DNA of 64,000 nucleotides from Hemileia vastatrix (lineage: Eukaryota > Basidiomycota > Pucciniomycetes > Pucciniales > Zaghouaniaceae), in the NCBI GenBank assembly GCA_030280995.1, contig JASXTE010000002.1:9934683-9998682 (forward strand), read 5' to 3'. Under the pieces are notes generated by a model that ran no database searches, had not been told where the DNA came from, and was given only the letters and a program-made list of their open reading frames with translations. The position numbers and the translations under genes were made by a program. This document shows, piece by piece, positions 1-10,867 of the stretch; position 1 is the stretch's first letter, and every line of letters starts with the position of its first letter.

Positions 1-382
1 GTTAAAAACATCATTATCGTTGCCTAATCTACCTCCCACCACAAAATTCTATTTAATACATCTTCTCTTCTCTCCCCCTCTCCAATTATCTCAGAAGTAG
101 CTGATTTTTTAATACTTATAAACAGATTTATAAATAACCTAGCCCTAACCAGTTAAAACCCCTTCAGAATTTCTCCTCTTCTACCTCACACCTTATTTTA
201 ATCCATACTTTCCAGTATAATTATCATATACTTCACTTCCTCTTGTATGTTACTGAGTCAAAGATCCTTCATGCCCCTTGTTGGGTGAGATTTCAAGAAA
301 TTAAAAAAAAGTAACATATCCTTTTTTCATGCCTATCTGATATCTCTTTATTTCTATAATGAGTTTATAATTCAATATATAT
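1..382. other. AT-rich stretch, no gene seen
   Basis: I see no open frame, RNA gene or transposon end here. Composition is AT-rich with short T and A runs, like the rest of the window. Confidence 0.6.
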
Positions 383-1165
383 ATAGGACGCTTCTCTGGA
401 TAATTGTGGATTTATTGAACCCCTGTTATTGTCATTTTCACTATCACTTCTCAGAATTTTTCACAATTTTTAAAAGAAGAGTCAAAATTAGGTTTGGATT
501 TTTTCAAATCTAATTTCCTTTTAAATAATGATTCTCCTAAAGCCTATCTTTCATTTCCCACTAATGGGTTCAAATTTGGTTCAGTGGTCAGTGAGATATT
601 GACCTTTAAAGTTGAGTCTTTTTTTGCATTGTTTTACTTTTTTTTACTTTGAAACTACATATATAGAGAATAGGGCTTCTAAAATTATTATCTAATTCTT
701 ATCTAGGTTCTTGGATTTAATTCAAGTTCCAGAAAATTAGATTTGCACTAGTATTTGATGCTTCTTCACTAATTTTCTCCACAAAATTTAACTCAATCTT
801 TTGTCAACTTTTGTCAACTAGGTCTCACTTTCTATCATGAATTTATTCTCCAATCTATATAGGATACTTCTCTAGATAGTAGTGAAACTATTGTGCCCCT
901 GTTGTTGACATCTTCAATATCACTTCTCATATTTATATAAAATTTAAAAAAAAGAGTTTTAATTAGGGTTAAGTTCATTAAAAACTCATTTCCTTTTATA
1001 TAAAGACTCTCCTAAAGCCTATCTTTTATTTAACACAAATGGTTTTGAAGTTGGTTCAATGGTTGCTGATATATTGACCTTTAAAGTTGATTTTTATTTC
1101 CACTATTTTACTTTTTTGTTTTTTGATATTACATAATTAACAAATAAAGCTTCTGAAATGCTTAT
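383..1165 (+). repeat. diverged direct duplication, two units about 476 bp apart
   Basis: Two blocks of about 300 bp, starting near 383 (ATAGGACGCTTCTCT) and 859 (ATAGGATACTTCTCT), align along their length. They share CCCCTGTTGTTG-like, CTCCTAAAGCCTATC and ATATTGACCTTTAAAGTTGA segments with many substitutions. I see no conserved open frame. It could be an old local duplication or part of an unknown element. Confidence 0.75.
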
Positions 1166-1369
1166 TTCATGATAATTTGCATATTTGTAACAGTCATTTT
1201 TCATTTACAAAGAAAAACTCAAGTTTACTAATTTAATTTGCACCCTTGGGGAATTTTTTGTATTTGTTTTTTCTACACTTTTGGCATCCTTTTTCCCTAA
1301 ATTTTTTTTTGGGTTTATCACTGTGAGATTATGTTAAAATAAGTGAGTATTATTTTTTTATAAATTTGA

Positions 1370-1579
1370 AATTCAAATTATGGAGTCAAAGAAAGGTTGT
1401 CCTATCTCTCTTTTAATGTCATAATTTAGCATATACAATCCATTTATACACTTCACTTACTTAAGTTTGAGACTGTTAAGTTGTGCTGCTGTGCTATCAT
1501 GTCTACATTAATTTATGACATTTTTTCTTAAATTTATTTGTGATTTAAATTTATTTTCTTATAGTGTATTACTTTATCT
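1370..1579 (+). repeat. repeat X, left copy, part 1 (outside the Harbinger insertion)
   Basis: This aligns with the reverse complement of about 30190-30010 through segments such as AAGAAAGGTT, CTCTTTTAATRTCATAATT and GGTATCATGTCTACAT. It stops at ACTTTATC, exactly where the Harbinger TIR begins, and resumes at 7160. The uninterrupted copy near 30000 runs straight through this junction. Confidence 0.7.
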
Positions 1580-1830
1580 TTGTGTCTTACTTTCAATTAC
1601 TTGTTTATTATTGATTTATGCATTTTAATTGAAATTTTGAAGTATGAAACCCCTACTAGGATAAAATTCAGGGGGAATTATTTCCATTTCATTTTTTTGA
1701 ATTTAAAATTTTAAGAAAAAACATTTAAGAAAATTTTCTTTTGTATGTTAGACTTATAAATTTTAAAGGAATATAAATTTTACATTAGGCATACATAAAT
1801 TTACATGTTTAAACCAATACATTTTAGATT
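1580..1830 (+). repeat. left TIR of the Harbinger-type element
   Basis: It matches the reverse complement of 6910-7159. Shared blocks include TTGTGTCTT, ACTTGTTTATTRTTGATTT followed by ATGCATTTTAATT, CCCCTACTAKGATAAAATKC and AGACTTATAAA. The match weakens inward near 1830. Confidence 0.8.
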
Positions 1831-2029
1831 ACAAAAATAAATTCAAAAATGTACCAGATTATCACATTACCTAATCACATTTTGTTAAAAAAAGACCAAG
1901 TAACAAAAAATCTTTTTACATTAAGCAGATCTGGTGAAAAAAGGAAATGGAACTCGTTAAAAAAGAAAAAAATTCTACCTCTTATTTTAGTCAAAGTGAT
2001 TGTTTTCACCTTGTGCATGTTTCTGACTC

Positions 2030-2560
2030 AGTAGAATAGTTGTACCATCAATAAAACTAATACATCCCATGAAAACCTCTGCTTGGATAACCTGAGATTA
2101 TTAAAGTTTCTCTTCTTTGGTTTTCCAAGAAAGAATAGCAGTGATGCTTCATTTTTTATAGCTATTAATTGAACCATACCCTGAAGAGAAGTCTTTCTCC
2201 AAAATTATAAGACAGCTCCATTACCATTGGAGTCCAAATAGCTTAGTGTGACAGTCAATTGAATTGAAGTACCATGTTGTTTTTAAGAATTTTTGTGAAA
2301 AATGGGGTGATCCTAGAGTAGCTGAACAAATTTAAGGGAATAATTCCTTCGAAGTCATGAATAGCTGTCTAAAATTAGACAAAGATAGGCTAAGAAGTGT
2401 CTGGATGTTGTACTTGGGGGTATGAAGTACTTGAGGCTTTCTGTGAAGAGGGTAACATTTCCTGGCCATTTTTGATAAAAAAGCAAAATCTTTAATATCA
2501 CAGTTAGAATCAGAATTGGAAACCAAGAGGAGATTAAGAGATAAGAAACTTAATGATTGA
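2030..2560 (-). pseudogene. Harbinger transposase remnant, N-terminal half (inverted copy)
   Basis: Read on the minus strand, this parallels the plus-strand transposase at 4615-5180. The segment FRQLFMTSKELF corresponds to FRQFLRTSQEIF, and a FIDGTTI block near 2055-2035 holds the first catalytic Asp of the DDE_Tnp_4 domain (codon 2049-2047). Stops and frameshifts break it. Homology ends near 2000, close to where the other copy has its intron donor. It is probably a partial duplicate that arose by internal inversion or duplication. Confidence 0.7.
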
Positions 2561-2900
2561 TGTAGTTAATCATGATTTGAGAGTGAAGAAGGCATGAATA
2601 TTATACTGTAAAAAATTTAAATGTTGTAAAATGCTTTTATTTATGAAGTGTTAAGCTGAAAAGTGCTGTGTATAAATGAGATGATACTGAGAAATCAGTG
2701 AAATATGAATTTATGGTAAAATCAGAACTTTTATTTGAAAAATTGTGGTTTGAGTGAAATAAGTGGCTTATTTCAATTTTGAAATAAACCAGTTTTGGGA
2801 CAGTGTGTTTTAGAAATATGCACTTAGATAAGTGCAGATTTGTCAGAACTGAAAACCCTTATTAGATTCATGAAATTCACTAGCCCCAGGGCAGGTGGAT
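2533..2900 (+). repeat. internal inverted repeat of the Harbinger element, left arm
   Basis: This is the inverse of about 4290-4600. Shared segments include the ACTTAGATAAGTGC-like block, AATAAGTGGCTTATTTC against its partner, and TCAAATCATGAT/ATCATGATTTGA. Together with the flanking transposase pieces it forms a large imperfect palindrome. Confidence 0.7.
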
Positions 2901-3059
2901 TTCAGGGTAAAAACTAACCTAAAATTCCACTCTTCATAGGATTTTATGACAGCTGTGAGATTTATACCATAACACAACCCTATATTTTTATCATAATCTT
3001 GTGATCCATTAATTTAGTCATATTTCTATACTTATAGTCTATTTTTATACTATTTCATC

Positions 3060-3155
3060 TAGAAAAATATGAAGGCACCTGCTAAAAGGTGCCTCACCCC
3101 AATTAAAATACCATAGTTCAGACAGAAATGGGAACTTTCTAGCAGGATCCAGCTT
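3060..3155. mobile_element. short MITE-like copy with one hairpin terminus
   Basis: GGCACCTGCTAAAAGGTGCC, a 20-nt imperfect hairpin, starts near 3065. GGGAACTTTCTAGCAGGATCC near 3130-3150 matches the other terminus of the family at 10651-10867. The interior is shorter than in other copies, so it is probably a deleted member. Confidence 0.55.
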
Positions 3156-3634
3156 TATTTTTATGATTTTTGTTGCCACTTGAAATTTATAAAATATGTT
3201 CTTTGTTCTCAAATGATAAATAATTTTGATTCCACTTAGCAAAATATCATTTCCTTAATATCTTGAATTTATGGAATTGAAATGAAAAATCACATGTTGG
3301 TTTTATTAGGTTTTAGACCTTATTACTGATTTCATTTTTCTTTATTCTTTAATCATGAATATAATAAGTCACAAAAGCTTATATTTCAGTTTCAAAAGTA
3401 ATAAGTTGATAGATGATTGGTGATGAGTTGTAGAAAAGAGGAGGCTCAGTATGATTAAAAGGTGGATGTGATAGGGAGTGATTATTTTAAATACCTCAAT
3501 CAAAATTGTATGACAATCAGGGCAAACTTTATACATGTTTTACAAAATAATACAGTTTTTCAAAATTCCATGAGAGATTTCTGGTCAAATATTTCATGGA
3601 AATCCAAAATGGTATTTTACAAAAAGTCCTAGAT

Positions 3635-3840
3635 TTCATCAGAAAAAAAGTGTGGGCACCTGATAGCAGGTGAAAATACCTATCTTTTATTTGATTCAGT
3701 TTTAAATCAGATGTAATTCTTCTGAGAAGAATGTGCACCAAACACTGAGAATTCCAGCTTGTGTGGTATCAAATCTGAGTTATGCCTGAATCACAAATGG
3801 ATTGAGGGGTTGGCACCTGCTAGCAGGTTCTTGCTGCTTT
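3635..3840. mobile_element. hairpin-ended MITE, family 1
   Basis: The left end carries GGGCACCTGATAGCAGGTG and the right end TTGGCACCTGCTAGCAGGTT. The interior (CCTATCTTTTATTTGATTCAG..., TGTAATTCTTC, CACTGAG) aligns with the copies at 10651-10867 and 33225-33455. There is no coding capacity. It lies inside the Harbinger element. Confidence 0.75.
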
Positions 3841-4289
3841 TTTGTTGTTTTTGATACTCATAAATTGTTTTACTTCCTTTTGATTATAAAATACCTGTAA
3901 TTTTTTCATTGTGAATGCATGACTATGCTGACTTCAAGTTCCAAAACTTACCACAGTATGACAAAAACTGAGTACATAATTGTTGGAATTTTCATGGAGC
4001 ACACATCATTCTCATATTTCAAACCAACTGAATCACCCCTGCCTTACCATTTGTTGTATAATTTTCTATTTTAATGATAGAGGATCAGTAAAAAATACAA
4101 TATAACTTGTGCTCCACTAAAATATGGCCAAGGAAGTCTTTCATGAGTTGAAATACATCTTCAAATCTAACCATTTCCAAATTACTATAGTACTAAGCAA
4201 AAGTCACAGTCTAATATGGATTGAAACTCTAATAACCAAAAGCACACCTTTTACATTGCTTAAAATAAAATAAAGACTGTCTACTTATT

Positions 4290-4600
4290 GGGGGGTGTCA
4301 GCTCTGGAAAATACATACTTATCTAAGTGCCAATTTCTGCAACACACTGGCCCCAACACTGGTGGGCTTCAAAAGTGTAATAAGTCACTTATTTCACTCA
4401 AATCTGCACTTTCTCAAATAAAAGTTCTTATTTGAAAAAAAAGTCCCACTTCACTGATTTGTCAGCATCATCACATTTATATGCAGCACTCTGAAGCATA
4501 ACACTTTATACCTCAAAGAATTGTACATCATTTACATTTTTTATCATATAAGAGCCAGGCCTTACTCACTCTCAAATCATGATAAATTACATCAAAAAAT
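4290..4600 (-). repeat. internal inverted repeat of the Harbinger element, right arm
   Basis: This is the reverse complement of 2533-2900. It leads directly into the plus-strand transposase remnant, just as the left arm leads into the minus-strand remnant. Confidence 0.7.
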
Positions 4601-4614
4601 GAATTTCATAGCTC

Positions 4615-5800
4615 TTGATCTTCTCTTCAATTCTGATTGTGATTGTGATTCTGATCTTGAAGAATATTATATTTTTTTATCAAAAATGGCCAGGAAATGT
4701 TACCTTCTTCCAAGAGAGCACCAAGTACACCATCCAAACATTTCTTAACCTATCTGTGCCCAGTTTTAGACAGTTTCTCAGGACTTCTCAGGAAATTTTC
4801 ATTAAATTTCTTGAGATTATTCAGGATCACTTTGTATTTCACAATAATTCTCAAAAACAACAACATGATCCTTCAATTAAATTGGATGTCACAATATGTT
4901 GTTTGGGTTCCAATATTAATGGAGCTACCTTGAAATGTTTTGAGAATCTCTTTGATTTAGGGTATGGTTCTGTTAACACTTATACAAAAAATGCATCACT
5001 GCTATCAGCTCCTTGTAATCTCAACTTCCCACCAGGCTAAAAAAAGAAGAGCAACTTTAATCATATCAGTTTATGAAAGCAGAGGGTTTCTCAGGATTTA
5101 TTTGTTTTGTTGATGGTACTACAATTCCTTTGAGCCCTAAGCCTGCTCAAGGTAGAAAGAATTACTTTGACCAAAAAAATAGGTAGCTTATTTTTTAATT
5201 CTATTCATTATTTTTCATACTAACACATAAAAATATCTCTTTGCTATAGATATTCAATTTTCATTCAGCTTATATGTGACATCGAAAAAAAATTTATATC
5301 TTTTTTTGCTGGATATCCTGGATACTGTCAAGATTCCTACATCTTCCACAGAATGCAGATTTAAAAAGAACTTAAAAAATTCTTTGATGAAGATCAGTAT
5401 CTTCTGGAAGATCCTGCTTATGATAATATAAAGTATGTACTTCCTGTATTTTTTGGAACAGCTTCAGAAGACAGCCAAAATGCCAAGTTAAACAAATATT
5501 TGGCAAAGTCAAGAGTCCATATTAAAAATTCTATTGGAATCTTTAAAGGTAATTTTTCTAGTCTAAGGGAACCAAAAAATTCCTCTTAGAAATAAATCTA
5601 AAATTGAGGCAGTGATTAACTGGACACTTTGTTGCACTATACTTTACAGCCTACTTTCTGACCTCAAAGATCAATGGTTAAAGTTTTACAAAGATGGAGA
5701 GTTTGAAAAACCTTCCACTATATCCAACACTTCTACTTCTCAAACCACAAGCATAAGGGCAAAAATTATTCCAATCACACTATCCCATTGGGAGATTTAG
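4615..5800 (+). pseudogene. PIF/Harbinger transposase (HARBI1-like, DDE_Tnp_4), broken
   Basis: Harbinger transposases cut and paste their element in the nucleus with a DDE domain. Visible parts in order: an N-terminal region with FRQFLRTSQEIF and ...NGATLKCFENLFDLGYGSVNTYT; the first Asp in FVDGTTIPL (codon 5112-5114); an intron 5183-5249 (GTAGCT...CTATAG, 67 bp) whose removal gives the family's RYSI motif; the second Asp in GYPGYCQDSYIF (5332-5334); then RVHIKNSIGIFKG and NWTLCCTILYSLLSDLKDQW. The expected catalytic Glu of the RVxIE motif is Lys (AAA, 5524-5526). There is also a frameshift near 5000-5040 and a TAA near 5067, so it is inactive. Confidence 0.85.
5183..5249 (+). other. 67-bp intron in the Harbinger transposase remnant
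   Basis: The donor is AG/GTAGCT and the acceptor GCTATAG/A. Splicing restores the KNRYSI block typical of the family, which supports the call even though the gene is dead. Confidence 0.7.
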
Positions 5801-5829
5801 CTTTAATTTAATACTCTACTGTTACTACA

Positions 5830-6560
5830 AGTATGAATCATTCCTTCTGAATTTCTTCTTAGATATCTTTTTTAAATTCTTTAAAAATTACCCTTATCTA
5901 TTTTTATAAATCATTAAACACTTCAAGATACTCATCACTCACTGATTCACTAATATCTAACAACTTCTTTCCTACCCCTGATATTATACCTTCAACCTTT
6001 TCATTAAATACCTTCACCGATTCTTTTTTCTTGTTTTGATTTACTATACTTTTTGGTCTGTTCCCAAATAGATTCTTCATCTTCTTTAATTGTCAATTTT
6101 ATTTTATTTTCCTTTTTCAAACTGATCCTGTACTAGAAACCTGACTTTCTTGTCTTATTTGTGATTTTTTTACTGTAGTGGAATCACACATAATCTGTGA
6201 TTGTTTCCTAACTATTAAATTATTTTTGTTGATCAGTATGACTTTTAACTTTTATCAGAAATATCTAAACTCACAAAAATACTTACTTGAGATATATTAT
6301 TTACTTGATTCATCATCATTAATCTCAATAGTTTGAGAACTTTTTGATTCAGTTATTTGTGTTGGTCTGGGAGATTTCATTTTTAGTGCCTCTATAACAT
6401 CCATAACATAGATTATTGATATTTCTATTACATTATCTACTTCATCTCTTCTCAAGTCCAAAATTTTGATGTTGTAAACTACTTTAAAAGGTCTGAATTG
6501 ACTTCAATGACATCACCTCTTTTATGTTGCCATTGACAGCTTTGAAAACTTACACTATTT
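5830..6560 (-). pseudogene. possible second Harbinger gene, heavily decayed
   Basis: On the minus strand, protein-like stretches rich in Lys, Glu, Ser and Asp run between frequent stops, for example CQWQHKRGDVIEVNSDL near 6560-6510 and KSPRPTQITESKSSQTIEINDDESS near 6385-6305. The position, convergent with the transposase and inside the same TIRs, fits the Myb/SANT-like accessory protein of Harbinger elements. I could not identify a Myb fold by eye, so this rests mainly on context. Confidence 0.35.
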
Positions 6561-6909
6561 TTCTGACTTGCTGTATTCTGAACACAATATTAATCAGAAA
6601 CTTTACAAGGAGTGCAGCATTTTCTTTATTCTTTAGTGAGATGATAGCTTTTTGGTTTGTGATGTTTCCAAGTAGATAAAGAAGAGGTACCACCCATTTA
6701 AATAAATTCTATAGCACTAAGTAAGGGTTTAAGAGTTAAAATATAAATTTTATCAAACAAATTGCAGTTTTGGTTTCTGATTACAGAGTAAAAATTATTT
6801 TATTTACCAACTTTTATACACAAGATAATTTTTTTATTTGATCATGTTTTTTGTTATCAAAATTTAGTTAAGTACTATGGAAATCCAGTAAATCATTGAT
6901 ATCATGTTT

Positions 6910-7159
6910 TTAATTTAAAATGCATGCATGTAAGTGCATAAATTTTTATTTGTGTAATTTTCAAATTATATTCCTTTCAATTTTATAAGTCTGACATAAA
7001 ATATATTGCTTTTTTTGTAATTTTTTTTCATAAATTTTTATTTCAAAAAATGGAAATACCTCCCCCTGCATTTTATCATAGTAGGGGGCCCAGATTGCCA
7101 AATTTTAATTAAAATGCATAAATCAACAATAAACAAGTTGCTGAGAGAAAGACACAAGG
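6910..7159 (-). repeat. right TIR of the Harbinger-type element
   Basis: This is the reverse complement of the left TIR at 1580-1830. Its outer edge, ...GACACAAGG, abuts CACAGGGGG, which in the uninterrupted X copy follows directly after ACTTTATCT. Confidence 0.8.
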
Positions 7160-9083
7160 ACACAGGGGGAAAAAACACTGAACTAGACATTGAGTTAAGT
7201 TTTTGGTCACAGGGTACACTTCTGTGTCTGATTTAAAGAGGGACTCTGTTTGAGAACTTCAAGTTTTTTAAAAAATAGATGTCAACTTCCCCCTTTCAGA
7301 CCTCATCTCTCCCATGCTCACCCCATCTACCCCACCTCTCATCCCATGCTCCTGTGGTGCACTCATCCACTGGTTGTAATAATCCTGTAACAAGTGCCTC
7401 TTTCTCCTTTCTCTTTTTTTCATTTTTTAGTCTTTTTATATATATATTTTCTTTCTCTCAATACCCCATCCTGATTTTAATAATGTTGTGTATCCTTGAT
7501 TTTTCTCTATCCCATTCCTTTCCCTTCTCTAACCTTTCCTCTCCTACAAATCCCATTGGGTCACTTCTGTGTCCTTTCCATTGCAATCCTCTCACTTCAC
7601 TTTGCTCCCTCCCCACTCCCCATCCAATTGCCTCCCTTCCCTTACCTTCCTCTCTCCTCCTTTCCCTTACCTCCTTCTCCCCTCCCTATCCAATCACTTC
7701 ACTTCACTTCCCTCCCTCGCCACTCCCCATCCAATTGCCTCCCTTCCCTTGCCTCCCTCTCTCCTCCTTTCCCTAACCTCCTTCTCCCCTCCCTATCCAA
7801 TCACTTCACTTCACTTCCCTCCCTCCACCCTCCCCATCAAATCGCCTCCCTTCCCTTCCCTCCCTCTCTCTTCTAAATCAGCTTACCTCCTTTCCCTTCC
7901 CTCTCTCCCCCTCCCCATCCAATTGCTTCACTTTCCTCCCTCTCCCCTTCCTATTCACTCCACAGCCACTTTCTTACCTCCCGTCACTCTCACCTCCCTA
8001 ACCACTTGCTTCCTTCCCCTCCTTCACTAATATTCTCCCATTACTTCAATCTATTTCCCAAAAACTAATATCCAGTCCACAAACCTCATGAATCTAAAAA
8101 TAACAAAATAAGAAAGTAATGACCAAATAAGTAAAAAATAAAAATTGTAAACAAATTATTAAAGCCATAAATCACTAAAAAAAAGAAGTACACATAAATT
8201 AAACTGGAAAACCAATTTAAATCCATACCTAAACAATAAAGACCAAATACAACAAAATTGAACAATAAATATAATCTACAAATTAATTTTTTATGAAGAA
8301 ACTATTAACTACTCTAGAATTATATTAAAAAGCTAATTTTAAAAACCTTACTGGCAAGATTACTTCAACTATTAGCTAGCTCATCACCCTACTGATAAAA
8401 TAAGCATTGATACTGTAGCCAAATAAGAATCAATCAACTTCCATAAAATAGAACTTATTATCTTTTTGGGAAAAAACTAACAGTCACACTTTTAATAATA
8501 TCAATCACTCCCAAATTAAAAAACTAATTATCCACTAGCTATTTATACATCATATAGTTTACTGATAAACAAGCTAAAAAGATAATATAGAAAAAATTCA
8601 GAAACATGGTTTTTAAAGAAATAAAAATAACTAAATTAATGTCTGAGCCATCAAATATTGAACTGAAGTAATTTTTTTAATCTTCTTTTTGTATTTAATT
8701 TTTAAGCTTCCTGTTTTTATTTTCCTTTTTTTTGCATCAGAATTTCTTTTTCTGTTACTCTTTATTTTGATTTATTATGTCTTATTTATAAAATTTATTA
8801 GTCATTATATTAAAAAACTCATCTTATCAAAAAGCTAGTGGGGTGATTATTGTTATTCTAATTTTGCTTATATGTTTTTCGCTGTGGCATGGGCTATAGA
8901 AATAAGACTCTTTGGAACATTTCTCATAGGAAAATAAAAAATGACCTAGTCTAAAAAATGAATCTTAAACTTAAAAGGAAAAGTAAAGGAATTCAAAATA
9001 ATTAAATATTAAATTATATAATAATTCATTGTTTTAAAAATAAACTTTTATATTTTTATTAATAAAAAATTTCAGAAAGACAA
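7160..9083 (+). repeat. repeat X, left copy, part 2
   Basis: This aligns as an inverted copy with 28250-30010 over its whole length. The order is a CACAGGGGG start, a GATGAGTG/TGTGGCACA block, the pyrimidine-rich minisatellite, the AACTGGATATTAG block and the TTCTCATAGGAAAATAAAA block. Long proline/serine-rich frames between 7279 and 8030 are a product of the TC-rich repeat and I do not call genes. The type of element X is unknown. Confidence 0.8.
7615..7925 (+). repeat. pyrimidine-rich minisatellite, 107-bp period
   Basis: CATCCAATTGCCTCCC or close variants recur at 7621, 7728 and 7835, exactly 107 bp apart, with a further shortened unit at 7916. The strand is almost pure C/T with CCCTTCC and CTCTCTCC runs, so it could form triplex DNA. 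A diverged purine-strand counterpart lies in the inverted X copy at 29300-29640. Confidence 0.85.
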
Positions 9084-9086
9084 CTG

Positions 9087-9265
9087 GAGCCTGATAGAAG
9101 ATATTTATCTCTCAATTTATTTTTAACTCAAGTATAAATCAGAATTAATCCTGCATTCTTTGGAGTTACTAGTGTAAAGCTCACAGTATTTACAGAAAAA
9201 TTTCAGGTGAGCTAAACCTGAGTTAAATCAAAGATAGGGGTTGGCACCTGCTATTAGGTGCCCAC
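9087..9265. mobile_element. hairpin-ended MITE, family 1
   Basis: The right terminus is TTGGCACCTGCTATTAGGTGCC at 9240-9261. The interior, read in reverse, gives AACCCCTATCTTTGATTTAACTCA and GTAAATACTG as in other copies. The left terminus (CTGATAGAAGATATTTATC near 9093) is decayed. It sits between repeat X and a solo LTR. Confidence 0.65.
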
Positions 9266-9295
9266 ATGTTTTGGAGTGAACTATAGAAACCAATC

Positions 9296-10453
9296 TTTCA
9301 ACCTAGTTATCTCCAGGACTGAGTAATTCTTATGTTTAAAATAAGATAACATTAATTAAATTAAGCTTATAACTTAAAAATAAGGTCAAAATACTTATAT
9401 ATATGGCTATAATACATATATATATAATAATTACACTATTATATGACTTATAATAGTTTAAATAGCTTATCCATAGCCTAAAAATACTTATTAAGGTGTT
9501 TATGGAGTTATAATATACTTATCTTAAGTGATATTAAGTAATTATAGACATACATAAGCTTCTATATATACATAAAACTCATATTCAGTGAAATATGTAG
9601 TTATATTATGTATATTTAGGTCTATAAGTGGGTTTTAACCTCTTAATAGCCTATAACCTTTATTTTTCTACTTATTTTAGGTCATATGGATGTATTAAGT
9701 GGACTCACAACTCCTGCACAAGCATATACACCTATTTCAGGTGCATATATCCAGTTTGGACAACTTAATCTGCTTCCTTTGATAGATTTTCATTGATTTA
9801 TGGGTTGGGATATTATTACTGGGTTAAAATAGATGCTTGGACAGTTAATTTGGTCCCTTTATATTCTTTGGGTTTCATTTTATACTCTTTGGATGAGTTA
9901 TTTTACCTGTTTCTTTATGGTATCCGCTTTTATCTGTTTATTCTATTTATGGTATGGGTCTGTGGTATGATTAATTGTGATGGAGGGTCCTTACTGGAGG
10001 TCTGGGTGTTAAAACTTCTTGAAGTGGACGCCATGGGGAGGTTATGGGCCCTCACAGTGCTGTAATTTCCTGGGATAGCAGTGACATCATCTGGATTGAA
10101 GGTCTGTGCACTCCAGTGGATTTTGGTATAAGTAAGGGAGTATTTGATGGGTTATTAGAGATCACTTACTTACTACACATTAAACAAACACTATTACACA
10201 ATTATTATCATATATAAATATATTATAAAGCATTTATAAATTGATATTATCTTTATATAAGCTATAAATATATTTTATTGATCTATTTTCCACCACTAGC
10301 ACACATAAAAATCCAATTATTGTGAATTTATATTGAGAACAACTATTTTATTAGTCTTCCCCTGAAGTTTAATCACTAAATAATTTATAAATAAGTAGTA
10401 GGACCATTAATATTTACTATTAAATCATACTTAGATACTAGCACACACTGACA
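9296..10453 (+). mobile_element. solo LTR, 1158 bp, perfect target duplication CAATC
   Basis: It starts TTTCAACCTAGTTATCTCCAGG and ends CACACTGACA. CAATC at 9291-9295 and 10454-10458 flanks it exactly. The head (CTCCAGGACTGAGTAA) matches the solo LTRs at 30850 and 39065, so it is a diverged member of that family. The first bases TTT replace the usual TGT. An open frame at 9793-10065 lies inside and looks incidental. Confidence 0.8.
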
Positions 10454-10458
10454 CAATC

Positions 10459-10650
10459 ACTTTCAAATAAAAGAAAAAGGAACTCAATTTATTGGATTAA
10501 GTTGGAGAAATATAGCTGAAAATTTATCAAGTATTGAATAAAGCTGGATATAAGTATCATAAAAAATTGTTATATGATACATCAAGTAAAATTTTTTTGT
10601 TTTATTTATTTTTTAAAAATTAGAATTTTTTAAAAAGATACCTAAGTATC
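10459..10650. other. AT-rich spacer
   Basis: No gene or repeat is recognised between the solo LTR and the next MITE. Confidence 0.5.
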
Positions 10651-10867
10651 ATTCACCAGAGAAAAAAATGGGCACCTGATAGCAGGTGCCAATCCCTATC
10701 TTTGACTTAAATCAATTTTAGCTCAGCTGTAATTCTTCCAGAAAGACTAAACACTATACAATGAGAAAAATAGCTTTTGAAACATCAAATAAGATTTACT
10801 CTAAAATAAAAAATGGATATAGGGATAGGAACCTTCTAGCAGGTACTACTTGATTTTTTGTGGTGAT
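10651..10867. mobile_element. hairpin-ended MITE, family 1
   Basis: The left terminus is GGGCACCTGATAGCAGGTGCC, then AATCCCTATCTTTGACTTAAATC. The right terminus is GATATAGGGATAGGAACCTTCTAGCAGGTA, followed by ACTTGATTTTTTGTGGTG. The outer CACCAGAGAAAA and TTTTGTGGTG sequences recur in other copies, so the real ends lie outside the hairpins. Confidence 0.8.

Larger units (their letters stand above)
1580..7159 (+). mobile_element. PIF/Harbinger-type DNA transposon, decayed, about 5.6 kb
   Basis: The element is bounded by inverted repeats of about 250 bp. It contains two remnants of a HARBI1-like DDE transposase in opposite orientation and a possible second gene on the minus strand, as Harbinger elements usually carry a transposase and a Myb/SANT-like protein. 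The ends were set by comparison with the uninterrupted copy of repeat X at 28250-30190. A clean 3-bp target duplication could not be confirmed. Both transposase copies are broken, so the element is not autonomous now. Confidence 0.75.

Noticed and set aside
7279..8030. Three long overlapping plus-strand frames rich in Pro, Ser and Leu
   Set aside because: They are open only because the C/T-rich 107-bp repeat contains few stop codons; all three frames give similar low-complexity peptides.
9793..10065. 90-codon frame with Trp- and Leu-rich sequence
   Set aside because: It lies inside a solo LTR with perfect target duplication; no motif and no sign of selection.
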